From an uncultured Muribaculaceae bacterium (GTDB lineage: Bacteria > Bacteroidota > Bacteroidia > Bacteroidales > Muribaculaceae), in NCBI GenBank assembly GCA_910586565.1, contig CAJUIT010000007.1, forward strand, positions 62,001-126,000: a DNA stretch of 64,000 nt. The letters are read 5' to 3'. Made by a program: the position numbers and the translations under genes. Shown piece after piece: positions 27,044 through 35,443 of this stretch. The stretch's first letter is position 1. Every line of letters starts with the position of its first letter. Below the pieces are notes generated by a model. The model saw only the letters and a list, made by a program, of their open reading frames with translations, had not been told where the DNA came from and searched no databases.

Positions 27044-27697
27044 ATGAAACAACTTGAACATCTCCTCGCCGAGAAACTTCTCAAAGTAAGTGCAATTAAA
27101 CTTCAACCCGAGCAGCCTTTCACATGGGCATCGGGTTGGAATTCACCCATATATACCGATAACCGCCGCACCCTTTCCTATCCCGAGGTGCGCACTTTCA
27201 TCAAAACCGAGCTCTGCCGCATCATCATGGAGAACTTCGAGACTCCCGATGTGATTGCCGGCGTGGCAACCGGTGCCATCGCGCAGGGTGCGCTTGTGGC
27301 CGACTCGATGGGTCTCCCCTACATCTACGTGCGCTCCACTCCCAAAGACCACGGTTTGGAAAACCTCATCGAGGGTAACCTCAAGCCCGGCCAGAAAGTA
27401 ATCGTTATCGAGGACCTCATCTCCACAGGGCAGAGCAGCCTCAAGGCCGCCGAGGCAATCCGCATGGCAGGTGCCGAGGTAATCGGCATGGTTGCGATGT
27501 TCAGCTACGGATTCCCCATTGCCGAGCAGCGCTTCAAGGAAGCCGGTATCAAGCTCCTCACCCTCAGCAACTACGAGGCTCTGCTCGAAGTTGCTCTCGA
27601 AACAGGGTTTATCGGCAAAAAAGATGTATCAACCCTTCAGCAGTGGCGTGAGGCTCCCCAGAACTGGGCTCCCCACCGCGACACCACAATTGAATAA
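27044..27697 (+). CDS. pyrE: Orotate phosphoribosyltransferase
   Basis: A 217-residue type I PRTase that makes OMP from orotate and PRPP in pyrimidine synthesis. It has FTWASGWNSPIYTDNRRTLSYP at the N-terminus, VIAGVATGAIAQGALVADSMGLPYIYVRSTPKDHG in the middle and the PRPP loop VIVIEDLISTGQSSLKAAEAIR. The ATG at 27044 (MKQLEHLLAEKLLKVSAIKL) gives the normal length. It is followed 11 nt later by an SRPBCC gene, a pairing common in Bacteroidetes. Confidence 0.95.
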   Translation: MKQLEHLLAEKLLKVSAIKLQPEQPFTWASGWNSPIYTDNRRTLSYPEVRTFIKTELCRIIMENFETPDVIAGVATGAIAQGALVADSMGLPYIYVRSTPKDHGLENLIEGNLKPGQKVIVIEDLISTGQSSLKAAEAIRMAGAEVIGMVAMFSYGFPIAEQRFKEAGIKLLTLSNYEALLEVALETGFIGKKDVSTLQQWREAPQNWAPHRDTTIE

Positions 27698-27708
27698 TCC
27701 CCACCCGC

Positions 27709-28128
27709 ATGGCAACATATAAAAGCAAACCGCAGGTTATCAATCGTCCTGCCGAGGAACTTTTCGAGCGTTTCAGCAACTTGAGCCGTCTGCAAGGCTC
27801 GCTCGATGCTCTCACCGAGGAGCAGCGCGCTCAGGTGGGTGATGTTGAATTCACCGCCGACAGCATCAGAATCGTCACCCCCCAGGTTGGTGAAATCGCC
27901 TTTGTGGTTACCGACCGCGTAGCACCCTCGAAGGTTGTGTTTGGCACCAAGTCGTCGCCCGTTCCCCTCACAATGGAGGTCGACATAAAAGGGCTCGACG
28001 CCACCTCATCGGAGGTTCAGACAGTAATCAACGTGGAGATTCCCGCCATGCTGCGCCCCATCGTTGGGCCTCAGCTTCAGAAAGCCGCCGATAAGTTCGG
28101 TGAACTTATGGCCGGTCTGAGCCGTTGA
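27709..28128 (+). CDS. SRPBCC-fold (START/Bet v1-like) protein
   Basis: A 139-residue soluble protein with the alpha/beta grip pattern KPQVINRPAEELFERFSNLSRLQG and a C-terminal helix AMLRPIVGPQLQKAADKFGELMAGL. The fold binds hydrophobic ligands, but no ligand or reaction is known for this group. It sits 11 nt after pyrE and is probably co-transcribed. A long GC-rich hairpin (28141-28178) lies just after the stop. Confidence 0.75.
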   Translation: MATYKSKPQVINRPAEELFERFSNLSRLQGSLDALTEEQRAQVGDVEFTADSIRIVTPQVGEIAFVVTDRVAPSKVVFGTKSSPVPLTMEVDIKGLDATSSEVQTVINVEIPAMLRPIVGPQLQKAADKFGELMAGLSR

Positions 28129-28140
28129 GAATAATGAACA

Positions 28141-28178
28141 GCGTGCGGTGCGGCATACTTTCGTGTCGCACCGCACGC
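28141..28178 (+). terminator. Hairpin after pyrE-SRPBCC
   Basis: 12-bp arms GCGTGCGGTGCG / CGCACCGCACGC, 12 nt beyond the stop. There is no clear T-run, so termination is only likely. Confidence 0.5.
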
Positions 28179-28195
28179 GCGTATATAGGGGGAGG

Positions 28196-28285
28196 GAGAC
28201 GAAAGACGAAAAGACGAAAGACGAAAAGCGAGAGTTTTTAGAGATAAGTTTTTAGGCAAAAGTTTTTAGAGATAAGATATTAGAG
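28196..28285 (+). repeat. A-rich GACGAAAGAC repeat module
   Basis: GACGAAAGACGAAAAGACGAAAGAC followed by repeated AGTTTTTAGAGATAAG units, running up to the start of the lipoprotein gene. The same family occurs at 6489, 13109, 21539 and 41580. Confidence 0.8.
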
Positions 28286-28287
28286 AG

Positions 28288-28803
28288 ATGAAAGTCAGTG
28301 AGCGTTTTATCAAGCCCCTGTCGGCAGCGGCGCTTTGCCTCGTTGCTTCGCTCGCGGGCTGCAAACATGTCGACGACGACCGCACACCCCCATCGGGAGT
28401 GTGGATTGTGTTCTCCACGCAGGCAATGTGGACCGAATATGGTGTGCCCGGCGCGCTCGACCACCGCGAGTTCATCATGTCGGAAGGGAAGCCGCAGAAC
28501 TTCCCCTACACCGCCATGATGCAGACCGGTTACGGCGGGGTGCTCCTTGTGGGGGACATCAACGGCAGCCCGGCCGCCTACGACCTCTCCTGCCCCGTTG
28601 AGAACAAGCCCGACGTGCGCATCAAGGTGGATGAGGAGGAGAACGATGCCTATTGCCCCAAATGCGGCAGCCGCTATTCAATCTACTCCAACTACGGGAT
28701 GCCCCTTTCGGGTCCTGCAGCCGACCCCGACCATCCCTACGCATTGAAAAAATATAACATAGCCGGAGGCCCCAACGGTGAATACCGTGTGGTGCGTCCC
28801 TGA
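28288..28803 (+). CDS. Lipoprotein with a Cys-substituted Rieske-like domain
   Basis: A 171-residue predicted lipoprotein with lipobox LAGC (C25). Residues about 80-165 match the shape of a Rieske [2Fe-2S] domain: GVLLVGDINGSPAAYDLSCPVE, YCPKCGSRYSIYSNYGMPLSGPA and a final KKYNIAG strand. The two ligand pairs differ from the normal CxH / CxxH. Here they read C102-P-V and C123-P-K-C126, so both His ligands are missing and three Cys remain. It may therefore bind iron or zinc differently, or nothing. The nearest neighbours are pyrE-SRPBCC upstream and a helicase 50 nt downstream. Function unknown. Confidence 0.65.
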   Translation: MKVSERFIKPLSAAALCLVASLAGCKHVDDDRTPPSGVWIVFSTQAMWTEYGVPGALDHREFIMSEGKPQNFPYTAMMQTGYGGVLLVGDINGSPAAYDLSCPVENKPDVRIKVDEEENDAYCPKCGSRYSIYSNYGMPLSGPAADPDHPYALKKYNIAGGPNGEYRVVRP

Positions 28804-28853
28804 GAGAAACTGTTTAACTTTAAACTCTTTCTCAGCAATTTAAACAGATACTT

Positions 28854-30164
28854 ATGGAAACCAAAATAATTCTCGAACGATTGCGTGAACGCCACGGCAT
28901 CAGCGAGCTCAATGAAATGCAGCAGCTTATGGCCGGCACCGACGCCCGCAAACTCATTCTGCTCTCGCCCACAGGTTCGGGCAAAACGGCGGCATTCATC
29001 ATCCGCCTGCTGCGCGCACTTAAAAATGCCGACGGAACGCTTCAGGCCGTTATCATGGCACCGTCGCGTGAGCTCGTGCTTCAGATTGCCGATGTGGTGC
29101 GCCCGGTGGCAGCCGGCTTGAAAACGGTGGCATTCTATGGCGGACATGCCATGACCGAGGAGGTGAACTCTCTGAAAGTCACCCCCGACATCATAGTGTC
29201 GACCCCCGGCCGTCTGCTCGACCATATCACCCGTGGAACCCTCGACGTGACCGGCGTGGGTGCGCTTGTGCTTGATGAGTACGACAAATCGCTCGAACTC
29301 GGTTTTCATGATGAGATGAAACGCATTGCCCGGCGCATGAAGCACCTCAATCTGGTGATGCTCACATCGGCCACGCGCCTTGATGAACTTCCCGAATTTC
29401 TCCCGATGAAGGGGGCCGAGGTGGTGGATTTCACAGCCTCGGGGCAGCGCAGCCGCCTGCAGATTGTGAGAGTCGATTCGCCCGAGCGCGACAAACTCGC
29501 AACGCTCGGCGACCTTCTCCACTCGCTCCCCAACGGGCGTGCCATCGTGTTTGTCAACCACCGCGAGAGTGCCGAGCGTGTCTACAACTATCTGCGCAAG
29601 GAGCGTTTTCCGGTAGGACTGTATCACGGCGGGTTGGAACAGCGCGAGCGTCAGCTTGCCGTCGACCTGTTCAATAACGGCACCACCCCCGTGCTTGTGT
29701 CGACCGACCTCGGTTCGCGCGGCCTCGACATCGACGATGTGAACTATGTGATTCACTATCATCTGCCCCTGTCGCCCGAAAGCTGGACCCACCGCAACGG
29801 ACGCACAGCCCGCATGGGAGCCTCCGGAACAGCCTACACAATCATTGCCGAGGAGGAAAACATCCCCGAATGCGTGAGCTGGGACCGCACGTTCGTTCCC
29901 AAGGGGGAGGCCACTGAGGGGATTCGCAGCGATGTTGCCACAATCTATTTCAATGCCGGGAAGAAGGAGAAAATCTCGCGCGGTGACATTGCCGGCTATC
30001 TCATTCAGAAAGGTGGCCTCACCAAAGATGAGGTTGGCAAAATCGTTGTTGGCGACCATAGCGCCATTGCGGCAGTGCCCCGTGCTAAAATAGGAAAGGT
30101 TATTGAAGCGGTTGCACCTCATAAGCTTAAAAATGTGCGCGTGAAAGTTTCGGCGCTCAAATAA
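28854..30164 (+). CDS. DEAD-box family RNA helicase (DEYD variant)
   Basis: A 436-residue superfamily 2 helicase. Motifs: Q-motif region (NEMQQ near 20), I (SPTGSGKT 38-45), Ia (APSREL near 69), STPGR near 106, II (DEYD 131-134), III (TSAT near 161), IV region IVFVNH, V (STDLGSRGLDIDDV) and VI (HRNGRTARMG). Motif II reads DEYD rather than DEAD. The C-terminal ~70 residues form a small basic domain. It probably remodels RNA in ribosome assembly or mRNA decay, as RhlE/DbpA types do. The partner is not evident from context. Confidence 0.88.
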   Translation: METKIILERLRERHGISELNEMQQLMAGTDARKLILLSPTGSGKTAAFIIRLLRALKNADGTLQAVIMAPSRELVLQIADVVRPVAAGLKTVAFYGGHAMTEEVNSLKVTPDIIVSTPGRLLDHITRGTLDVTGVGALVLDEYDKSLELGFHDEMKRIARRMKHLNLVMLTSATRLDELPEFLPMKGAEVVDFTASGQRSRLQIVRVDSPERDKLATLGDLLHSLPNGRAIVFVNHRESAERVYNYLRKERFPVGLYHGGLEQRERQLAVDLFNNGTTPVLVSTDLGSRGLDIDDVNYVIHYHLPLSPESWTHRNGRTARMGASGTAYTIIAEEENIPECVSWDRTFVPKGEATEGIRSDVATIYFNAGKKEKISRGDIAGYLIQKGGLTKDEVGKIVVGDHSAIAAVPRAKIGKVIEAVAPHKLKNVRVKVSALK

Positions 30165-30200
30165 TGTCAAAATGTCTGCGTAACGCAATATTTTACGGGC

Positions 30201-30263
30201 AAAATGTGTGTTGATTTGGTTAATTTTGGTAATTTTGCCATAATTACAATCAACACACATTTT
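30201..30263 (+). promoter_or_regulatory. Promoter bracketed by a 16-bp inverted repeat, before the 1448-aa secreted protein
   Basis: Arms AAAATGTGTGTTGATT (30201-30216) and AATCAACACACATTTT (30248-30263) are perfect inverted repeats. Between them lie two TAATTTTG boxes (30221-30228, 30230-30237) and a smaller inverted pair GTAATT / AATTAC (30229-30234 and 30242-30247). The right arm ends 2 nt before the ATG. It could be an operator, a terminator hairpin for the helicase or a small invertible promoter. Confidence 0.6.
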
Positions 30264-30265
30264 TT

Positions 30266-33200
30266 ATGAAAAAGATTCACTGTTCTTTTGCTCTGGTTGC
30301 CGCTTTGGCTGCATGCACTCAAGGTGCGTCGGCTCAGTCGGTTGCGCTGTCGCAAAATTTCGAGGGTTCGGTTTTTCCCCCTGCGGGATGGCTTGCGCTC
30401 GATAACGACGGCGACGGACGCACGTGGGTGGCATGTTCGTCGGGCGATGTAACCCAGATTGCCGGCAGCAGTCAGCTCGCCGTGTCGTTTGCACGAAATC
30501 CTAAAAACTACAACGAAGTTTATCCCGATCAGGATAACTGGCTTATCACTCCTGCCATTGAGGTGAGCAACAACGCCTATGTGCTCGACTTCAAATATGC
30601 CGCGCAGGATTTGGATAAGACCGAGCGCCTGGAGGTGCTTGTGTCGGAGGGTGGAACCGCGCCCGACGATTTCACAAGCTTCTATGTCGACAGCTATGTT
30701 GACAACGGATATGAGGATGATATCGTAACGCAGAGTTTCTCGCGCGCACTTACAGATTATGCCGGGAAAACAATCCGCATCGCATTCCGTCATCAGGCAT
30801 CGGGCTCCTACGGCCTGAGTGTCGACAATATCTATGTGTATAATCAGGCCGGTCCGCTGAAACCTACAGGTTTCACTGTCAAGGGGGACGCATCGGGTGC
30901 GCTGAAAGCCACCTTGTCGTGGACCAACCCTTCCAAGACAGCCAACGGCGCAGCGCTCACCGACCTCGGCATCGTTGTTTATCGCGACGGAGTTGAGCTC
31001 ACCGAGCTTACATCGGGAATGACTCCCGGCGCCGCCGCGGCATGGACTGATGAGAACGGTCTGGCAGGAACGCATACCTATTCAATCGCCGCCCGCACAA
31101 GCGAGGGCACCGGTGAAGCGCTTGCCGCCAAGAGCGTCTATCTCGGTGAGGATTATCCCGCCGCTGTAAAGGACCTCGTGGCTATGGCAACCGACGGCAC
31201 TGTGGTGCTCACATGGATAGCTCCCACCGCCGGGGCCAACAAAGGGCAGATTAATCTCGACAATATCACCTACACCGTGCGCCGCGCGGTTGATGGTGTG
31301 GTATCGACAGTTGCAACCGGCGTGAAGGAAACCACCTGGACCGACACCGAGGCACCTGCCGGAAAGGTGTGTGTCTACACAGTGTGCGCTGTCAACGGTG
31401 GAGGCGAATCGCCCGTTGAGGATTCCACCGCCGCAGTTGTGTTTGGCGATGATGTGGCCGACCTCGCATGCTTCCAGACAGCCGAACGCAACAACGCTCT
31501 CACCCGTCTGCCGATTGAAATCAACAGCAAATACTCCGTGTCGCAGTCGATTTACTTCCCCTCCGACCTCAGCTTTGTAACCGGCGACATCCGTCAGCTT
31601 GTCTACAAAGTGTTCCGCGGCACCGATTCGTCGAGCGAGATTCCCGTGCGCATCTACATGCACGAGACCACCGAGAACGCATTCACCTCTTCGTGGCTCG
31701 ACACCAAGGATGCCAAGCTCGTCTTAGACGGCACCTTCACATTCTCACAGGGTGTGCGCGATGTGGTATTCGACCTCGCAACTCCGTTTGAATATAAGGG
31801 TGGCAACCTTGTGGTGACCTTTGTCAAGGCTGATAACCCGATGGGTTCCTACTCCGACCGTTTCTATTCGGCATCGACCGGGGTTGCCAACCGAAGCTAC
31901 ACTTGCTCGGTCTACAGTGAGGTTGACATAAACAACCTCCCCGCGTCGAACTATCCCACCATCACCGACCAGATGCCCTCAACCCGCTTTGTGGTGACAC
32001 CCAAGGGTATCGGCGCGCTTTCGGGCACTGTGACCAACGGTTCGACCGGTGCGGCAGTTGCAGGAGCAACCGTCACTGCCGTCGGCAATGATGCCGTGAG
32101 TGCCGTTACCGATGAAAACGGCCTCTATTCATTCCGCTATTTCCCCGTTTCCATCCAACAACTCAAAGTCACCGCAACCGGTTATGAGGATTGCCTCACC
32201 GATGTGACTGTGACCGACGGAGCCGCTGTTGTGAAAGATGTGGCGCTTGTTCAGCAGGCTTATCACACCCTCACCGGCAAAATCGTGTGCGGCGACACCG
32301 GACTGGCTGCTGCCGGCGCACGTGTAATCCTGTCGGGCTATGCCGACGGCGTTGCCGAAGCCGATGATAAGGGTGTGTTCACTCTCGCCGAGGTTTATTC
32401 GGGGCGCGACTACACTCTCACAGTTGAATATCCGCTCTATGATGCCTGCCCCGTTGAGGTAAACAACGAGGGCACTTCGGTTGTGACTCTCTCCGACCTC
32501 ACCCTCACCCGCAGCCTCATCGCCCCCTTCGGTGTTGAAGCTGCCGTTGGCGAAGGTGCAGCCTCTGTTGAAATCAGCTGGCCCGACCCCCTGAGCCGCG
32601 ATGTTGAGGCAGGTTGGAAATCGGTTAACGATGTCACAACCCAATACAGCACAAGCGGTGACTACTCCTCAACCAACTATAATGTGGCTCACCTGTTCAC
32701 AGCCGATGATATTGCCGCGCAGAAACTCGCAGGCACATCGGTGAAGGCTGTCAAGGTTTATCTGGAAGCAGACAAGGGTGAGTTTGCCGTTCGTGTGTGG
32801 CGCGACGAAGCTGCCGGCCGCGTTGTTGTTGCCGAGCAGAAGGTGCCCGCCGAACTGGTTTCAGCAGCCGGCGGCTGGGTAACCGTTGAGTTCGATGAAC
32901 CTGCCGAAATCAAGGCCGGCAGCGGCTATCTGTTTGGCGTGAATTGCAAGAATGCGTCGAGCTATCCCGTGGGAACAGCTCCGTCGGCATCCTACAAGCG
33001 CAACTACAACAACCTCAAATGGGCCGAGAATCCCAACGAGTATTGCTACGACGGTTACAGCGCATGGTGTATTATTGCCGAATGTGCTGTTCCAGGCACC
33101 GATTTCGCTATCGTGGAGAATGATGATGTTCCCGCAGCGGCATATAATGTTTACCGCCGCGGTGCGGCCGATGGCGTGTGGAACAAGATAACTCCGTCGC

Positions 33201-34612
33201 CCGTTGACGAGTTCAGCTTCTCCGACAATGCCTGGGGTAATCTCGTTTCCGATGTCTACACCTACGCTGTTACGGCTGTCTATGCCAACGGCGAGTCAAT
33301 CAAGGCTCTGGCCGAACCCATCTCGCGCAGCAACGACCTCGATGCCGGTGTCACCGCATTCGTGTCGCCCGTCAAGTCGGTTGACGTTCAGAATTCGGTG
33401 AATGTCACCGTAACCGTGACAAACTTCGGTGAGAAGCCTGTGGCCGATATTCCCGTCACTCTCAGTGTGGATGGTGTGGAAACCGCTACTGCAACCGTTG
33501 CCGGTCCTCTCGCCAAAGGTGAGTCGGCCAACATCGACCTCGGCAATCTTGATATTGAGAAAGATGTTTATGCCTTCACTGCCGAAACTAAACTCGACGG
33601 CGATATGGTGGCGGCAAACAACGCTCTCACTTTCACCCTCCCCAACCTCGACAATGTTGAACTGCTCGGCTACCGCTGGGATGCCTACGGCTACGCAGGC
33701 ATCATGAAGGTGCAGACCAATGTGCCCGAAGCTGCCGACTATATGCTTGAGCTCACCCCCAACGACGCGCTTGTGATTGCCGCCGAACGTGTGAACGGTA
33801 AGCTCCACGCCTACACTGCCACATGGTATGGCGCATCGTGTGAGTTCGTAACCATCGACCCCGTGACATGGACGGTTGAAAAGGCTGTTGAGAACACCGA
33901 CGATTATATCCTCGACCTCACCTACGACCATGTGAACGGTCAGATGTACGGGCTCCGCCCCGACGGTTACGATGTGCATCTCGCCACTGTTGACCTCGCC
34001 ACCGGCGTGGCAACATCGGTGGGTAACCTCGGCACCACTATCCGCACTCTCGCCTGCGATCTCAAAGGAAAGCTCTATGGCATTTCTTCGGACGGCGACC
34101 TCTACACAATCAATCCCGCAACTGCCGAAATCACCCTTGTTGGTGCAACCGGCGTGGGTAAAGCCTCCTATCTGCAATCTATGGGCTTCGACCACAAATC
34201 GGGCCGTCTGTTCTGGGCTCATACTGCCGAACACGTTAACGGCGACCTCTATGAGGTTAACCCGGCTACCGGTGCGGCCACACGCCTTGGCGGTGTGCTC
34301 AAGGACGGCAACGACCAGTCGGAAATCGTGGGTCTGCATTCGGCCTACGACCCCGATATGTCGGGTGTTACAGCCACCGCAACCGACGGTGCAGCCGTGT
34401 TTACCGTGGGTGCCGACGGTCGTGGCAACCTGATTGTAAACTCGGCTGAAGGTGCCGTGCTCACTCTGTTCAACGCCGCGGGCATGCAGGTTGGCCGGCT
34501 GACTGCTGCCGCCGGTAATGTCACCGTTCCGATGAATGTTGTGCCCGGTGTTTATCTTGTAAGCGCCGTTTCAGCCGGCGAATCGCTGTCGCTGAAGGTG
34601 TCGGTCAAGTAA
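30266..34612 (+). CDS. Giant secreted multi-domain protein (choice-of-anchor J, FN3, CarbopepD-like, C-terminal sorting-like tail)
   Basis: A 1448-residue exported protein with signal peptide ALVAALAACTQGASA. In order: a cleaved-adhesin/choice-of-anchor J jelly roll (about 28-190, FEGSVFPPAGW..DNDGDGRTW..DNWLITPAI); fibronectin-III-like repeats (about 195-390); a beta domain to about 590; two carboxypeptidase-regulatory-like repeats (GTVTNGSTGAAVAGATVTAV near 592, GKIVCGDTGLAAAGARVIL near 670); another FN3 stretch; a CARDB-like domain (DAGVTAFVSPVKSVDVQNSVNVTVTVTNFG); and a WD/YncE-like propeller region (about 1140-1370). It ends in a T9SS type A-like tail (LTLFNAAGMQVGRLT..VVPGVYLVSAV). Probably a surface adhesin or glycan-binding protein; the ligand is unknown. 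Confidence 0.8.
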   Translation: MKKIHCSFALVAALAACTQGASAQSVALSQNFEGSVFPPAGWLALDNDGDGRTWVACSSGDVTQIAGSSQLAVSFARNPKNYNEVYPDQDNWLITPAIEVSNNAYVLDFKYAAQDLDKTERLEVLVSEGGTAPDDFTSFYVDSYVDNGYEDDIVTQSFSRALTDYAGKTIRIAFRHQASGSYGLSVDNIYVYNQAGPLKPTGFTVKGDASGALKATLSWTNPSKTANGAALTDLGIVVYRDGVELTELTSGMTPGAAAAWTDENGLAGTHTYSIAARTSEGTGEALAAKSVYLGEDYPAAVKDLVAMATDGTVVLTWIAPTAGANKGQINLDNITYTVRRAVDGVVSTVATGVKETTWTDTEAPAGKVCVYTVCAVNGGGESPVEDSTAAVVFGDDVADLACFQTAERNNALTRLPIEINSKYSVSQSIYFPSDLSFVTGDIRQLVYKVFRGTDSSSEIPVRIYMHETTENAFTSSWLDTKDAKLVLDGTFTFSQGVRDVVFDLATPFEYKGGNLVVTFVKADNPMGSYSDRFYSASTGVANRSYTCSVYSEVDINNLPASNYPTITDQMPSTRFVVTPKGIGALSGTVTNGSTGAAVAGATVTAVGNDAVSAVTDENGLYSFRYFPVSIQQLKVTATGYEDCLTDVTVTDGAAVVKDVALVQQAYHTLTGKIVCGDTGLAAAGARVILSGYADGVAEADDKGVFTLAEVYSGRDYTLTVEYPLYDACPVEVNNEGTSVVTLSDLTLTRSLIAPFGVEAAVGEGAASVEISWPDPLSRDVEAGWKSVNDVTTQYSTSGDYSSTNYNVAHLFTADDIAAQKLAGTSVKAVKVYLEADKGEFAVRVWRDEAAGRVVVAEQKVPAELVSAAGGWVTVEFDEPAEIKAGSGYLFGVNCKNASSYPVGTAPSASYKRNYNNLKWAENPNEYCYDGYSAWCIIAECAVPGTDFAIVENDDVPAAAYNVYRRGAADGVWNKITPSPVDEFSFSDNAWGNLVSDVYTYAVTAVYANGESIKALAEPISRSNDLDAGVTAFVSPVKSVDVQNSVNVTVTVTNFGEKPVADIPVTLSVDGVETATATVAGPLAKGESANIDLGNLDIEKDVYAFTAETKLDGDMVAANNALTFTLPNLDNVELLGYRWDAYGYAGIMKVQTNVPEAADYMLELTPNDALVIAAERVNGKLHAYTATWYGASCEFVTIDPVTWTVEKAVENTDDYILDLTYDHVNGQMYGLRPDGYDVHLATVDLATGVATSVGNLGTTIRTLACDLKGKLYGISSDGDLYTINPATAEITLVGATGVGKASYLQSMGFDHKSGRLFWAHTAEHVNGDLYEVNPATGAATRLGGVLKDGNDQSEIVGLHSAYDPDMSGVTATATDGAAVFTVGADGRGNLIVNSAEGAVLTLFNAAGMQVGRLTAAAGNVTVPMNVVPGVYLVSAVSAGESLSLKVSVK

Positions 34613-34661
34613 GCTACCCCACAATACTCTCTCCCTCCCGATATCCCCTCGAAACATCTGC

Positions 34662-34701
34662 GGAGGCCGCCTAATATTATTAGGCGGCCTCCGTGTTTTT
34701 T
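34662..34701 (+). terminator. Intrinsic terminator after the 1448-aa gene
   Basis: Perfect arms around GGAGGCCGCCTAATA, loop TTA, partner TAGGCGGCCTCC, then GTGTTTTTT. Confidence 0.85.
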
Positions 34702-34891
34702 GAGGATGCCGGATGACCGAGGCGTCGCACCTCTCCAAGGTTGCGACTGCGTGGCAGGACGATATTCCCCACCAAACGCCGCCTATGGGCGGCTTTATGG
34801 TGGGGTTACTGACTACCCCGTGGTCTCCGACCACTTGTTGGTGGTGTAGCTTGGTGGCAACGTGGTGTTTTAGGGGGGAGGGATGAGGTTA

Positions 34892-34998
34892 CAAGCCGCC
34901 ATGTATGGCGGCTCTACGTGGGGACGGAACCGCACAATCGAGCCGAGGGGGTGACATTCGGCGCAGCCGCGCGTAGAGCCGCCATACATGGCGGCTTG
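34892..34998. repeat. Inverted pair of REP units
   Basis: Minus-oriented unit at 34892-34921 (core GCCGCCATGTATGGCGGC) and plus-oriented unit at 34955-34998 (core GCCGCCATACATGGCGGC, variant start CATTCGGCGCAGCC). Same head-to-head pairing as at 2825/2941. Confidence 0.8.
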
Positions 34999-35327
34999 GG
35001 GATGGTTGCTACAATCGGCGGGCTTCGCACGCCTCACTATCCGGGCGATTGGGTGCCCCCCGACGCCTACGCTCCGCTCCGGCAGCGGGGGTTATGAAAA
35101 ATCGGCGGGCTTCGCACGCCTGGCTGCGCTCGGGGCTTGGCTCACGGATTCCGCGGATTACACGGATTAGGCCGCTCAGTGGCCGGATGAGGTGGTGGAA
35201 TCTGTGGAATCTGTGAAATCTGCGAGAGTTTATTTTCTCGCGGATTCCGCGGATTACACAGATTAGGCCGTTGGAATTGGCGGGGGGTGGGGTGGCGATA
35301 GTGGAGATGATAAATAGTGGAGATGAT

Positions 35328-35365
35328 AAAAAGAGTGCCTGACCGATGGGGGCAGGCACTCTTTT
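35328..35365 (-). terminator. Intrinsic terminator for the 846-aa secreted protein gene
   Basis: Arms AAAAAGAGTGCCTG / CAGGCACTCTTTT; on the minus strand the hairpin is followed by TTTTTATC. Confidence 0.8.
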
Positions 35366-35443
35366 CAGGTTGGTGTAGTTAAGGGGAGGAGGAGTTCTGG
35401 GTTGTGTGGTTGAGGGGAGGAGGAGTTTTTGGGGGAGGGGGGA

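Larger units (their letters stand above)
34613..35443. other. Gene-free structured spacer
   Basis: No credible ORF. It contains a strong terminator (34662-34701), three consecutive hairpins (34724-34834), an inverted pair of REP units (34892-34921 and 34955-34998), two copies of the GGCGGGCTTCGCACGCC element (35011-35033 and 35100-35120), two copies of a GGATTCCGCGGATTACA-type 29-mer (35146-35174 and 35242-35270) and a terminator for the minus-strand gene. Confidence 0.75.

Noticed and set aside
28737..30260. 507-codon open frame antisense to the DEAD-box helicase
   Set aside because: It is a shadow of the helicase gene: it lacks coherent hydrophobic or domain patterns and reads His/Cys-rich low-complexity sequence, while the forward frame carries all helicase motifs.
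31371..31580. Extra short ORFs inside the large secreted-protein gene
   Set aside because: They lie in alternative frames of a well-supported CDS and lack any start or promoter signal.
33296..34339. 347-codon open frame antisense to the large secreted protein
   Set aside because: Shadow ORF within a strongly biased codon frame; no recognisable domain.
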